DNA from: Valencia hispanica
Taxonomy: Eukaryota; Chordata; Actinopteri; Cyprinodontiformes; Valenciidae
Length of the DNA: 64,000 nt
Reading direction: 5' to 3'
Assembly (NCBI GenBank): GCA_963556495.2
Contig: OY747721.1
Coordinates: forward strand, 14,905,649 to 14,969,648
Positions 32,501-44,263 of this stretch are shown in pieces. The first letter of the stretch is position 1; each line of letters begins with the position of its first letter. Both the position numbers and the translations under genes were made by a program. The notes under the pieces were generated by a model. The model was not told the origin of the DNA and searched no databases. It saw only the letters and a program-made list of their open reading frames with translations.

Positions 32501-35500
32501 TCCGTCCATAATTTTTTGAATTATGTTGCTAACAGACAGACATATAAACAGACAGACGGCCTCGAAAACATTACCTCCTAGCGAAGGTGATTAAAGTGCC
32601 CCTGGCATGAAATTTGTGTTTTTTTGAGTTTTTTGGTCATATTTTTCCCAGCCTGCCCATGTCCCCTAAGGGGTTAAAATGACTGATTAGTGTTTCCTTT
32701 GTCCCTGGGTATGTCTGCCTACATAGTGAAATTAGCACTCAGAAACGTGCTGTTTTGCAGTTCGGCATATGACCACACGTTTCGGCATACGACGTCATTG
32801 AGTTCCAGCCAATTACACCCTTCTTTGAACTACACTCTCCAAGTCCCTCCCCCCGCGGCGCGCATTACAACCTAAACAACGAGAGCTACAGTAAAAGGCA
32901 AACAACAAACCGACAACATGGAGTCCAGACCGCATCAACACTGTCCTGCTCACTTCCTCCCCACTGAAAAGCTTGTGGATGGACTTTATTTATGCAGGGA
33001 ATGTTCCCGACCGACTCCCAAAGCACGTGATCGTTTGTGACAAACATTTCTCTGACAAATGTTTTATTAACTTGGGACAATACAGCAGTGGATTCACAGA
33101 TCGTCTTAAACTTTTACCAGGATCAATACCAACTCTCCGTGAATCAGCAAATATCCCTATACAAGTAAGTATATTTCTGCAATAATGTCCTTCAGCTGTT
33201 ATATACCAGTGTTTCCCACATATAGACGAATCTGTGGCGGTGCGCCACAGATTAAACTCCGACCGTCACAGGTCCACACCGACCCAAAAAATAAATAATA
33301 AATCAACACCGACCGTCACACATTACGTTTCATTTTTCTTTTTTACGCTATTTGAAACACACAGCGTATTCATTCCCTGCTCTCTCTTCGTCTCTCTGTC
33401 ACTCACGCGTCTCTTGCACAAACATACAGACACACACACACAGCCTCTCCCCTCCGTGCACAGCACGTCTGTCTAGATCATCTGTGGAAGACGTCCTCTA
33501 CCTTTCTGGTTCCTCCTCAGGTGCCTCGCTGTCAGGATCAGATTCCGGATCAAATTGAAACGCCATTACAGTCGCCATTACAGTAGCCGATAACTGAGCC
33601 ATTAGTGTCGTGGTGAAGCTAGAGATGTAATGAGGACGGATGGATTTGTGGATGGATGATCAAATATTTTATTAGGCCTGTAATTTGTACACAGATTATT
33701 GTTCAAAACACAATATAATAAGGTCTAAACCATATTACATTTCATACATAATATTGCAATTTGGGCGATTTGTGGTGCGCAAATGCATGTCTGTCAATGT
33801 TTCATCAGATGCGGACGTTAGAGACTCAGTTGACAATAGAGGCGCATGGCGTGGGTCCCGCCCACCAAAACTCGTTCTGTGCTAATGCTAACAGAAGGGC
33901 CACCTAGTAGGGGCTGCAATTCTACAACAAGGCTGAGTTACGGCAAACGATCCTTCGATTCAGTATTAAGGTACTTAGAGTGTGACTAAAAAGGGCCCAA
34001 ACGCAGCGGGGAATTTCATGCCAGGTCCACTTTAAAACAAAACAAAAAAAATCTTCCATATACCATCTTTCTATGTAAATATATCATGTTACAACATGAA
34101 AACCTTTGGCTTATATTCAAGTTCAGCTCTGTACAAAATGTATTTTATTTTCAAATTTAGCCGGTGTGGCCTATAATCAGGTGTGCTAAATAGTCTGAAA
34201 ATTACGGTAGTGTTTTCTTTAGCTTTATACTTTATATATGGCATTAGACTTGTACCTTCGGTCTTTTTATGTGTTGTACCCGTCAGTTTTTAACTGTGTG
34301 TGTCGTATATATGTATGTGTTTTCAGCTCTGTTGATTTGTTTGACGTAAAGCACCTTGGCCAAAACTGAATTTTTTTGAGTTTGCTGTATAAATAGTGAG
34401 GTTGGATTTGGAAGTTGTGATGCATTCAACACTGAGATATAATAAATAATTAATTAATTAATCAGTCAATTAATTGAATGCATTTTTGTTCTGTGGCAGG
34501 TGAGAAGATATTGCTTTGTCAGAGTTTATATTGCCTCAGTATACAAAGTTTTAAACTAAACATTAAGTGAGCAGACTTGCATTTCTTTAATAGTGACGTC
34601 AGGCATCCACAAAGCTTCGCGTGGAACTTTAACTTCGGAAATTCCACAGAAGTCCTTTTTATCCCATGAAATATATTCATTATGCCATTCCTTAGGGAGG
34701 GGAAAATTGAGTCATTGTTCTGATTTTAAGTCCAGCTATTTTCGTCATCTGTCAGCTGTTTTCAGAGAAAAATTATATTTTTCAGAGGAAACTCACCATA
34801 TCAATCCAAAGATATGATATGAAAGATTGGTCTTCCTCTCTCTGGATAAAGAGAAACAAGATGTCTGGAAATCATTCCAGTTGTTAGGCATTTTGAACAG
34901 CGTGCACGGCCACCTGCCCTCAGCCCACGTGCATAGGGCACCAGGTACTCAAGGGGCACCAACAAATCAGGCTTGTGAAAAATCTAGCTAGATCTAAACC
35001 AAACATTTTAAGCTTTATAGCTAATAACCTTAATTGAAATAAAGCAATGGCAGCTTAAAATAAAAATGACAACATCAACTCACCACATCTAGAAGGGCAT
35101 AGATTGTTGCTACAATGTAAACTGTGGTTTTACTTGTATAATCTTTAACAGGTCTGCTCATGGTGAACATGTCCTTGTTCTTTGTGAGTTTCAGGTGTTG
35201 TAAAACGTCCCAGTAACTGCACTTATTTCCTGCAAAACCAGAAAGCAAATTCTTGTTCTGCACCAACTACACAGGCAAAGGTGTTTTTGTTATTGTTTGT
35301 TTGTTTGTTTGAGAAAATTGTTCTATAGCAAACTTTTGGTTGGTCATGACTGCAAAAATGAATAAAATAGAATAAAAATGGGGGTTGTACGATAAAGAAT
35401 AATTCAATTTTAAATTAGATCAAATTCTTTCTATTTCGGATAATGGTCATTGTTATTTATTTAACATTTTTCAAGTGTATAGCGTGATATTTAATCATTG

Positions 35501-36505
35501 TTGATTAAATTCTACCCATATTTCAAGTGCACTAAAATCACATTCAGGTGAATAATGACATATTTTTTTCTCTCTTTTGGAAGCAAACTGAACCTTACTC
35601 CTATCAAAGAACAGTTTTGTTGTCAGTGCACAAATCCTGTACAGCTTGAATGTTTATCGACACTTTGGATAAAATCTATGATGTATGTGCTTCTGTTTGT
35701 AAAACAAAAAGCTTTGAAAACAATCTTATCTGGTAATATGTAATTTGTTTTTTACAATTAAGTGATCAGATACATGTTTGTGGTCTTACTGGTTTTGTCA
35801 GATCTCAGGTTGGATGTCTCGTTATTAAAATCCAATGGCTGATGACTTGTGGTATTACCATCTGTAATGGAAAAAAATAAAAACTGATGTGCTTGTATAA
35901 TATACATTTCATATCACACTTTTAATGATTAAGAGATGCAGGAATTTATTAATCTGAGTTTAGATGACAGAATTGGAAGTGGAAGGCTAGAAGGGTAGCA
36001 GCCACTTTCATGTTGACAGGAGGATAAAACAAATTAACCAAAACTTCACTCATATGAAAAAATAAAACAGGTGCAAAGAATGTTGCAGTAGGAACAATTG
36101 TACCATTTTGATACCATAAGATAGATATTTCATACCTTGCCATTCTTTGTAACTCTGATTAGATGTCCACTGGTTATCAAGATCATCTTGTAACTCCAAA
36201 CTAGATGTTAATCCACCTGATAACAGATAATATACAATTGATTTTGTGTGTTTGTATGAATGTATATTGATATAGTCAAACCTGAAACACAACTATGCTG
36301 AGTATTTTACTTTCTCATATTTTGGCATTTTAGGAGTATCATATGAAGAAGCTGGTTGCTTATGTACCAGGACTGATTTGCTCTGAAAAAAGGACATCTG
36401 AAGATGATATCCCATTTGTGTGATTGCATTTATTACACCAAGACTTGTTGGCAGGCTATTGATGTAACAGTGAACTTTGTTTGTATGACCATCAATTACT
36501 TGGAT

Positions 36506-36537
<32 letters not shown>

Positions 36538-38891
36538 CGTGTGTGTGTGCGTGTGGGCCTGCATGTGTAGAAATAATAGTTTTCCTGTTGAGTCGATGGG
36601 AGGCCACCAAGCACCAACCCGAGCAGATCCTTACAGAGCCCCCATCATGACCGGCAGGGACCAGCTCACTGCAGCATTAGTCCACTTGACCTCAGAAGGA
36701 CCAGAGTAGAGATTAGACATTACCACCCCAACTGGTCAAGAGGTACGGAGCCCCACACAGCCCCTGCTGTCCAAGGCTGAGGTGTGATGTTCCATATGTT
36801 AGGGAGGGGGGGGGGGTGTCTTAGGAGCTGATGTCATTCCCTTTTGAGTCCAGCTCCCCAACTTGCACTTTGTCAATTTTACAAATGAAGCTATAGCTTG
36901 CTAAAGTATTCAAACCTCCTCCTTTTATGTAATTGACCAACACAAGTGTATGCATAATTTGAAAGTGAAAGACAAAATGATACATGCTTTTCTGATTCTT
37001 TTACAAATACAAATTTAAAATGTCTGCCATAAATTTGTATTTAACCCTCTAACTCAAAATATTTTTGAACCCGTTGTTGCTGGACTTGTAGCTGCAAGTC
37101 TTTTGTGCTGTGTGAGCACATCTAATGTTTTCTACCTAACATCTGACAAAGAAGCTGGATTAATACTGAGATTAATTTATACTAAGGTAATTAAGTGACT
37201 TCAAAAGAAAATTACAGACAACAGATTATGTTTGCTGCGATGGACTGGCGACCTGTCCAGGGTGTACCACGTGTCTGGCCCAATCATTGCTGGAGGTTGG
37301 CACCAGCCCCCCCCCCCCTACCCTGCAACGGATAGACGGTATAGACAACGGAGGGATGGATTTTGTTTAGGAATATCAACCTACAGTGGGTTAAATGGAA
37401 ATTTAAACAACACACTTTTCTGATTTTCTGTTATAGAAGAATTTGAAAATCATCTACTTTTTCCCTGTAATTTACAATTATGCACGACTCTGTGTAGGTC
37501 TATTACAAAAAACCTAACACAAAACATTCAAGTTCACATTGGTAATGTGAGAAAATGTCCAAAGGTTCAGGGAAAGGAATACTTTTCCAAGGCACAACAC
37601 ATTCCTGACTATAAATTACAAACCTGGATATACATTTGGTACATTATTTCAAGAATCTACTCAACCTGCCAATCAGGGCTTAATTTGAGCTGGATCCTGC
37701 TGGAACTGGATCCCCCACCTGTTGATTCTGACCTACCCGCGTTCCGGGACCTATTTTGGCCGACCCGGCACCCTTCTCATGTATAAAATATTATTCAAAT
37801 AAAAAAAACTATTTTAAATTTATTAAATAAAATAATAATATGCGTAGGCATTCATAGACCAAATCCTGAGATTGTAATGCTGTGGAATGTGTGTTTTATT
37901 ATTTGTAAGCTCAGATTTATATATGTAATGGTTTATGCCATGATTATGCGTTAGTGTTGTTGCACTGTTCAGGGGGGTGGGGCACTGTTCTGCAGGCTGC
38001 GCGCGGCGGAGTGCGCAGTTGTTTGCCGGGGAACTGGTGTGTGTCTGTAAATGGAGCTAGACAGACAACCGGTTTATGCGAGAGTTCTTTTGATTACTGT
38101 TTTGTACGGCGTGATTGCTGCCAACAGCAGTCAGCATTAAAGCTTTCGATTACAACCATTGTCTGCATCTATCGGAGAACATTACAATATTTAAAACATT
38201 CAGGCCTGTAAGGCCCACATCATGTTTTCACATGGTTTTCCGCTACCATTTCCTGTGTTCCGGGACCTGTGCGCATCTCTGGTCATGCCTGCGCTGCATG
38301 TTCTCTGCGTTCCGGCACCTAATGATTTACAAATTAAGCACTGCTGCCAATGTGTTAATGTAAGTTAGGTCCATTTGTTTGTGTATTCATTAAATACATT
38401 TCACTTGGTAAAAAAAATGATCCAATGTGTTTAAATTATAATGGTCGGACAGTGTCTAGTCGCATTGCAGCAAATTTAATTGAGGTTCCACACTACAACT
38501 CAAACCAGCCGACCATATATCTTTCCGTGAGCTGAACTGCATTGATTTTTGTATGGTTTTTTTTGTCATCCCACAATTAATTTTTAGTTACCTAATCCAA
38601 AACTGCAGCTTTTGTAACGTTTTTCTGCTGTTCGAGAATACAAATACAGTTTTCGATATCCTTGGGACCTGCCTACACCCAAAGGGATTTTTTTAAAACA
38701 GAATAAGTCTTAGTAGTTGAAGCCAACAACATTAATAATTCCTGCTGTAAATGATAAATCAGTCCACCCTCACTTACAGATTATAGGAAAGTACATTATG
38801 GTTTCCATTATTAACGAGCAAATGAGTCCACTTAGAAAAAAATCATCTTACCTGCAAGAAAGACCAGAGAACAGATGAATGTAAGAACCAT
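26598..38891 (-). CDS. 5-HT3 receptor-like pentameric ligand-gated cation channel (gene 1)
   Basis: Twelve exons fit with matching phases: 38891-38852, 36218-36138, 35861-35790, 35229-35084, 34841-34797, 34690-34581, 31737-31568, 31324-31164, 30671-30461, 28395-28273, 28096-28023, 26819-26598. The total is 1455 nt and 484 residues, with no stop. The 45-, 110- and 170-nt exons match classical nicotinic/5-HT3 gene structure. Order: signal peptide (MVLTFICSLVFLA), extracellular domain with NxS/T sites, Cys-loop C197-C211 around FPFD, TM1 about 284-306, TM2 about 314-336 (ISFKITVLLAVTVMQLLL), TM3 about 343-365, intracellular loop of about 90 residues, TM4 near the C-terminus. It should form a plasma-membrane channel. 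Odd points: the loop B Trp is Val218 (CSLTFKSV), and intron 6 begins with GC. The ligand is unknown; it could be another member of the fish 5-HT3-like family. Confidence 0.9.
27182..27714. mobile_element. TTAA-site non-autonomous DNA element, 533 bp
   Basis: Inverted ends AGCTGCAGTCCGGAGTAT (27182) and complement CTCCGGACTGCAGCT (27714), with TTAA at 27178-27181 and 27715-27718. It lies in the last intron of gene 1. Its interior has no transposase and is unlike the other 533-bp element. Confidence 0.85.
28745..28870. mobile_element. Tc1-derived repeat fragment
   Basis: TTTTGTAAAAAGTATTGAGAC followed by a TTTTATTTGATAGACAAAGC-like block resembles the common fish Tc1-derived repeat seen again at 36897. 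It is intronic in gene 1. Confidence 0.4.
29165..30010. repeat. Interspersed repeat split by a LINE 3' end
   Basis: GGTCTCATTTATAAAGC (29169) and a TGATTTATAAAGTGGAAATT block (29950) look like two parts of one dispersed repeat, separated by the LINE tail at 29405-29755. The class is uncertain. Confidence 0.35.
29405..29755 (+). mobile_element. 3' end of a Rex1/L2-type LINE
   Basis: A short coding end (FLKSRLKTHLFVRL) is followed by a T-rich 3' UTR with GAAGCACTTTAGAAGTAAAGC and a tail of GATT repeats. This is the usual end of fish Rex1-like LINEs; the copy is 5' truncated. Confidence 0.6.
30168..30182 (+). repeat. C homopolymer
   Basis: A run of about 14 C in an intron of gene 1. Homopolymer length in an assembly is uncertain. 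Confidence 0.85.
31912..31985 (-). mobile_element. Fragment of the GGATGG-tailed short element
   Basis: On the minus strand a GGTTTCATGCAACCCTACAAGC block runs to a GGATGGATAT end, like the unit at 8154-8292, inverted and diverged. Confidence 0.45.
32300..32590 (+). repeat. Interspersed repeat with ACCTCCGCC / GACAGACAGAC motifs
   Basis: CACAGACCTCCGCCAGGG at the left, CGTCCATAATTTTTTGAATT and an ACAGACAGACGGCC block near the right, then CCTCCTAGCGAAGG. I recognise the pattern as a dispersed repeat but cannot name the family. Confidence 0.4.
32595..34031 (+). mobile_element. Kolobok-like TTAA-site element with THAP exon, 1437 bp
   Basis: The left end AGTGCCCCTGGCATGAAATT and right end AATTTCATGCCAGGTCCACT are inverted repeats with two mismatches. 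Perfect TTAA duplications flank them (32591-32594, 34032-34035). It carries a THAP-type zinc-binding segment on the plus strand. A minus frame near 33470-33565 begins MAFQFDPESDPDSE, resembling the start of proteins I recall from fish Kolobok-like elements. TTAA target sites plus THAP point to the Kolobok superfamily. No DDE domain is seen, so it is non-autonomous. Confidence 0.75.
32918..33164 (+). pseudogene. THAP-domain exon fragment
   Basis: The plus frame from 32973 reads a Trp-containing start, then LPKHVIVCDKHFSDKCF and LLPGSIPTLRE. C-x2-H within CDKHF followed by a Pro-containing LLPGS(I/V)PT end is the second half of a THAP zinc finger. A GTAAGT donor follows at 33165. The upstream first half (with HCPA-like Cys residues near 32940) is in a shifted frame, so the domain is probably broken. 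Confidence 0.6.
34210..34440 (+). mobile_element. Probable LINE 3' UTR fragment
   Basis: T-rich sequence with GACGTAAAGCACCTTGGCC and TGCTGTATAAATAGTGAGG resembles the 3' UTR of fish L2/Rex1-like LINEs. There is no coding part. Confidence 0.4.
34579..34580 (-). other. GC splice donor of intron 6 in gene 1
   Basis: After exon 6 (34690-34581) the intron starts GCAAGT on the minus strand. Joining here gives the expected 110-nt exon and keeps the phase into exon 7, reading EMTEKDKAV across the junction. All other gene 1 donors are GT. GC-AG introns are a known rare class spliced by the major spliceosome. Confidence 0.75.
36508..36562 (+). repeat. GT-rich microsatellite
   Basis: Interrupted GT/GC repeats in intron 1 of gene 1. 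Confidence 0.9.
36897..37600 (+). mobile_element. Tc1-derived repeat with a nested short element
   Basis: CTTGCTAAAGTATTCAAACC and the following GACCAACACAAG and GATACATGCTTTTCTGA blocks match a Tc1-derived family very common in fish. After a nested GGATGG-tailed unit (37222-37362, containing a C run) the right part resumes to about 37600. No intact ORF remains. Confidence 0.55.
37222..37362 (+). mobile_element. GGATGG-tailed short element
   Basis: TGCGATGGACTGGCGACCTG to GGAGGGATGGA, the same unit as 8154-8292. Confidence 0.6.
37674..38343. mobile_element. hAT-type non-autonomous element, 670 bp
   Basis: Ends CAGGGCTTAATTTGAG and CAAATTAAGCACTG are short inverted repeats starting with CAG. 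A perfect 8-bp target duplication CTGCCAAT flanks them (37666-37673, 38344-38351), the hAT signature. The interior has repeated GTTCCGG(G/C)ACCT words and no transposase. It lies in intron 1 of gene 1. Confidence 0.9.
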
Positions 38892-38899
38892 GGCTCTGA

Positions 38900-39329
38900 T
38901 CTGAGAGGGCAGCTTCCTCTTTCCTTTTATGTCAATATCATTGCCATGGGAGGCCAACACCCTCAGCACTTAGATCTTGCAATATTGCTTTTACACTGAA
39001 AGTGTTCACTTGTGATTTTCATTGTGGTTGGGGTCAGTAGCACTTTGCAAAAAGAGAACATACCGTAAACAGATTTATGTTCCAGTGTTGAAGCAGACAC
39101 AACATGAAATTGGCAAACAAACAAAAGAAAATGGATGAACAATATTTACCAGAACGGCTCTTACAGCAAGAAGTCAATCTACGGAGACACTTTCATAGAA
39201 GCCCTTTTCTAAAAGCTCATAAAAAGTAAACAGATTTATGCAAGTTCTGAAATTAGCATAGCGTCAACATATAGGTGTATATACAAACTGCTCAAATAGT
39301 TGAATCGTGATTTAGAAATCTGTTTATGT
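38900..39329. promoter_or_regulatory. 5' flank of gene 1 (possible promoter)
   Basis: This is the sequence directly upstream of the gene 1 start codon at 38891. It should hold the 5' UTR and core promoter. I cannot point to a clear TATA box or CpG island. Confidence 0.3.
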
Positions 39330-40384
39330 GCAATGCTCTAGAGACCACGAAATTCCGCCATGACACCCAGTTAATGAGCAAAACACAAGCTGGTAAAAAT
39401 TTAGTTTTTTTTTTATTACTCATTTAATCTTTTTTTAATGATAGAATTAATTAATTCACTGAGCTATTTTTTTAATACAAAATTACAAATGCCATACAAC
39501 AAAACCTCTTTAAGCCTTTAATTTTTGTAGCTCCAGATTTTAAAATAGTTGTATTTATTACCGAACTTCTCTCCCGCTCTGTGTCCCGCTTCGTACACCA
39601 GTGTTGAAAAAAAAAAAAAACTCCTTTTCAGTCTGCAATGAATCTTGGGCTAGGGTTGGTTGCGAAGGATACACCAGACCGGTCCTTCAAATCTGGGGAA
39701 AAGAAGGATGCATTTGTGGGCCGCATTTGGAGGAGCCTTTGAATTTGGACAGCCTTCGTCGTATCGCTGTGATGTAATTTGCTTTCTAATGCAAGTCTTT
39801 TGAAAAGCCATAACCCTTTTTAGATAATAAACCTTACAGTGTAGATGGGGCCTCAGACTGTTAGCTGAGATCCTTAGCAGCCAAAATCTGTGTGTGACAT
39901 ATTAACCTTCACAAACATCTACATCTACCGTATGTGTACAAAATATTCCCCACACTGAGTGTGCTCCAAATATGAAAGACATACAGTCACAAAATATATA
40001 GGAATGCAGGGGTCTTTATTTATTTAAAAAATAGAGAAAATAGAAAGAAAGGTTGCTAATACATCAGTCTCCAATGTTTGAACACTAATGTCAGAAGTTG
40101 ACTGAACTCATTATCGATGGTTGATAACATGCCCGTACATGTACAGAATGAAATAACATTTTATTTTGATTGGCCATCACTGAATTATAAAACCAAAAGT
40201 AAATTTGGTTTTTGTGTGATTTCTACTGCTTTGCATGTTCTGAGTTCTGACTGTTCACGTAAAAATAGCAAAACAAAATATTTTTAATTTAATCAATCTC
40301 TCAGTTCCAGGTTAATCTCTTCATCATGTTTCAGTATTTTTTCTCAGTGTTTGTCCTCCTAAGCTCTGTCTCTCTGTGTTAGCG
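39330..40384. repeat. Arm B, block 1 (inverted partner of 9612-10540)
   Basis: Reverse-complement match to arm A, for example GGTTGATAACATGCCCGTAC (40119) against its complement near 9870, and TTAATTTTTGTAGCTCCAGA (39519) against 10355. The match stops abruptly at 40384 inside a GTGTTAGC stretch and resumes at 52250. Confidence 0.75.
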
Positions 40385-41130
40385 TCCAATGAATATGTTA
40401 ATACTTTGCCATACCATCACTTGCCATTGTCAGTATGACACGGCCCCTCCCCTGTCTTTACGAGGCTGCTCTGTACAAATGCATGCACAGTAAACTGCTA
40501 AGCACCAAACCAGAAGATTAGCAACATTTCTAAGACTAACAAAAATCAATGGATCTTTAAAAAAAATACGAAAAAAACTGTTGCAACTCCTTAGCTTTTT
40601 CTAAAGAGAGGCCAAGGGTAGGAATTTATCTTTGTAAAATGAAATGATTCACAAAGGCAAACGCTGGCTTATGCATAATTTTCTTTAGCTGTCCTGTTGG
40701 TAGCAAACTAGTTATCTTTAGTAAACAAACTGACTAAGGGAATTCCTGAAAAATTACTAATACAAAAGCAACAAAATAACTTTTCAATTACAGAGACAAC
40801 ACAGTCCAAAAAAGAAAAAAAAATGTCATTGCAAACTTGATGTGGGAAACACTAATATAGCAAGATTGACTATAAAATAGGATTTATTTTGTTAAAATAC
40901 TTTAGACAAGAAGACTGAATGCTTCCATTGTTGTTGAACTTCTTGTTGTGGTTTTATTGTCTGCTTCTTTGTATTACATTATTGTATTACTACTGTATAA
41001 TGTGCGACTTGTTTTCTGTTTGTTTGTTGCACGCTTGGATTTTATTTAATAATTTATATTATATATATATATATATACATACCACTTTTAAGCTAAATTC
41101 TAGAAAAGCTTGTTTTATTTCAGCTTAATA
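40385..41130. other. Insert sequence without recognised gene
   Basis: Left part of the 11.9-kb insert in arm B. An AT microsatellite lies at about 41052-41076. Nothing else recognised. Confidence 0.35.
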
Positions 41131-42095
41131 ATTTTGTTAATATACACAATGTCCTGGAGAAATTTCAGTCTGGTTTTAGGGGGAATCACAGCACCGAGAC
41201 GGCCCTTTTGAAGAGTTTAAATGGTTTTAGATTAAACTATGATGCACAGAAGGCGACAGTGCTGGTTCTAATCTGGCTTTGATACAGTGGACCACACTAT
41301 TCTGTTAACCCTTTTAAAACAGATTGGCCTGTCTGGTGCTGTTCACAAATGGTTCAAATCCTATCTCACAGACAGGACACAGACAGGAAGTTTACCTGCT
41401 CCTCTAAGGTCCACAAGATTACATGTTGTGTGTCCTAGGGTTCAATTCTAGGCCCAGTGCTTTTCAACCTTTATATACTACCTCTTGGCACTGTCATCAG
41501 AAGACGTTGAGTGAACTTTCACAGTTTACTGATGATACATAGTTGTCTGTGTCTCCTGATGACACACGGCCAAAGGATGCACTTTTACCTGCATTTTAGA
41601 CATCAAATACAGGATGGCAGAAAACTTTCTCCAGCTCAACTAGGACAAAAAAGTTTTAGTTTTAGTCATTGGTTCTGAGGCTCAGAGAGAGAAACCAAAA
41701 CTACAACCACTGTCTCTTAACTTTTCTTTACAAGTGAAGAACCTGGGCGTCATTTTTGCCTCTGAGCTGACTTTTATCCCTCACATTAAAAATATTACTA
41801 AAATAGGTTTTTATCACCTAAAGAACATTGCCAGAGTCCGCCCCATTCTCTCTCGGGCCAATACGGAGACACTGATGCATGCTTTTATGACCAGTAGAAT
41901 TTATTACTGTAATGCCCTGCTTTCTGGTCTTCCCAAAAAGAGTATATCAGGTTTACAACTTCTACAAAATTCAGCAGCACGTGTCCTGACGAAGACCAGG
42001 AGGCAGGAGCACATTACACCGGTCTTAAAATCACTGCATTTGTTAGGTTTCAGTGGTTGTGTGCTGTGCTTCTCACCTCTTCCCTGCACGGTGTG
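41131..42095 (+). pseudogene. Rex1-like LINE fragment (RT to C-terminus), decayed
   Basis: Plus-strand pieces in several frames: KFQSGFRGNHSTETALL (about 41160), a GSILGPVLF RT block (about 41445), and then an open frame 41734-42050 with VKNLGVIFASELTF, MTSRIYYCNALLSGLPKKS and LQLLQNSAARVLT. These are typical of fish Rex1/L2-type reverse transcriptases. The catalytic DD region is shifted and partly lost. Stops are frequent. Confidence 0.7.
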
Positions 42096-42099
42096 ACTG

Positions 42100-42250
42100 G
42101 CTGGTGCTGCGCAGTTGTTCCTCATTAGACCTCATCAACCCTCCAGCTTAAAAGGGGAGCGGATTCAGGAGGCTGACGCCAGATGATTCTCTCTATCAGC
42201 GTGGTAATTGGCTCCTCTCCCTTCTCAGCTCCAGCCTGCTCGTCGGTAAA
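42100..42250 (+). other. Possible LTR fragment between LINEs
   Basis: GC-rich text with a TTAAAAGGGG TATA-like word and TGACGCCAGATG. It could be part of an LTR but has no recognisable ends. Confidence 0.25.
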
Positions 42251-42694
42251 TATTGCCTGATTCACGTAGATTAATAGATTTAATAGATTTTTCTTACTGT
42301 AAAAACATTAAAACTAATATATTATCTTTAGATGCAGAAAAAGCATTTGATAGACTTAACTGGAAATTCTTATTTGTAACCTTACATAAATTTAGCTTTG
42401 GAAATTATTTTATAAACTGGTTGAAAATATTATACAGTTCACCAAACAGCATGTATCAGGACAAATAACCAAACATCATCTAGGTTTTATCTTCAGAGAG
42501 GTACCAGGCAGGGATGTCCTCTCTCTCCCTCCCTGTTCGCTATTTTTATTGAACCACTAGCTGCAGCAATCAGGCAAACTCACAATATTAAAGGCATAAA
42601 ATGCAATAACATAGAACATAAAATCAGTCTTTATGCAGATGATGTATTACTTTTTCTCCAGCATTCACAAACCTCTTTCTCTCAAGTAATCGGG

Positions 42695-43189
42695 TTGATA
42701 AACTCTTACTCAAATGTTTCAGATTATTCTATAAATTGGTTAAAATCTACAGTTCTTCCAATCAATTGTTCTGTCCAGATTCCAACTAATACACAACTGC
42801 AGTCAGGGAATATTACCTATTTAGGTATCAATGTCTCACCAAGACTGGCAGATTTAATAACGCTAAACAACATCCCACTTTTAAAAAAAGTGGAAGATGA
42901 TCTTTCTAGATGGAAATCCCTACCCATATCACTTATGGGAAGGGTTGCTTCAATAAAAATGATGGTTTTGCCAAGAATCAACTACTAATTCTCAATGATC
43001 CCAAGTAAACCATCACTAGACTGGTTTAGATCTCTGGACTCCTCTATCTCTAAATTTCTTTGGAAAGATAAACCCCCACGTATCAGCTTAAAAACACTGC
43101 AGAAGACCAAAGAAAAAGGAGGTCTAGATCTACCAAACTTCCATCATTATTTCTTAGCCAACAGGCTCCAATACATCTCAAGATGGTAA
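42695..43189 (+). pseudogene. L1-Tx1 RT C-terminal region (largest open pieces)
   Basis: Two open stretches in the same LINE, 42695-42988 and 42995-43189, separated by a TAA. They hold the block after YADD: SDYSINWLKS, TYLGINVSPRLADL, a LSRWKSLPISLMGRVASIK thumb-like region, then SKFLWKDKPPRISL. They belong to one former ORF2. Confidence 0.7.
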
Positions 43190-44263
43190 AAACATAGCTA
43201 CCTAGACGAGTCCTGGATAGACGTAGAACAGACACTATGTAATAAGATAAAACTTTCAGACCTACCATTTATTAGCTCAAATATGAATGCTTTAAAAGCA
43301 TAAATATCAGCTCCTCTCTGACAGCATGGTGGGAGTTTCTAAAAATGACAGAGTCCACAATAATCCCATGCAGACGTACACCCATCTGGAATAACCCCGA
43401 CATCTTGCAAAAAAAATGTATGATGCGTTTTCCAGTCTGGAGGTGCAATGGAATTGAATACCTGGAAAATATATTTGAAGGAACAGACTTTATCCCATTT
43501 AATACATTAATTACACAATATGGAATTGATCAAAACAAATTCTTAGAATATCAACAAATTAAATCTATTATTAAAGGTAAATTTAGGCTCAATACAGCTG
43601 AATTACAAATTCCAGCAAGAGTCTTAGATTTTCTTAATCTCAACCCCCCCAAATTGCTGTCTAAAAATACAAAACTTTATCTACATTAGATGAATCAATA
43701 GCCATCCCTATTTCAAAATGGGAGGTGGATTTATCAGCCAGCTTTGACCAAAACGTCTGGTCTCAGATATGTTTATGAACCTTTAAAATAACAAAAAATC
43801 CTCATTTGCAATTAATACAATACAAAATCATTCATAGAGTACACTATACAGGTCAACGAATGTTTAGGATGGGTTTTACATCGTCTAATACCTGCTTACA
43901 ATGCACAAGCAATATACCAGATACTTATGTTCATGCGCTTTGGTTCTGTCCACCTGTTAAGAAATTTTGGTGCCAGATATGTGAGGACTTATCAAAGTGT
44001 CTGAAATGTAACATCCCACCATCTCCTTCAATTTGCCTGTTAGGAAATTTTAATGATGTCACCATGGACACAAAGTCAGTTCTAATGGTTCACATTGCCT
44101 TATGCATCGCTAAGAAAGCTATCCTCCTGAACTGGAAAAATAAAAAAGCTCTTAATATTAATCAGTATAGAAATCTCTTGTTGGACCATATTGGTCTTGA
44201 GACGGCCTCTGGCTCCATATCTGATCAATCTCTCTGGGCTCCATTGATCGGCTCCATCACCTA

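Larger units (their letters stand above)
32198..34207. mobile_element. CCGTAATTTT-type element carrying nested insertions
   Basis: The left end ACCGTAATTTTAGTACAAT and right end ATAGTCTGAAAATTACGGTA are inverted copies of one terminus. Between them lie an interspersed repeat (32300-32590) and a TTAA element (32595-34031), so the original element was short. It is in intron 6 of gene 1. Confidence 0.55.
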
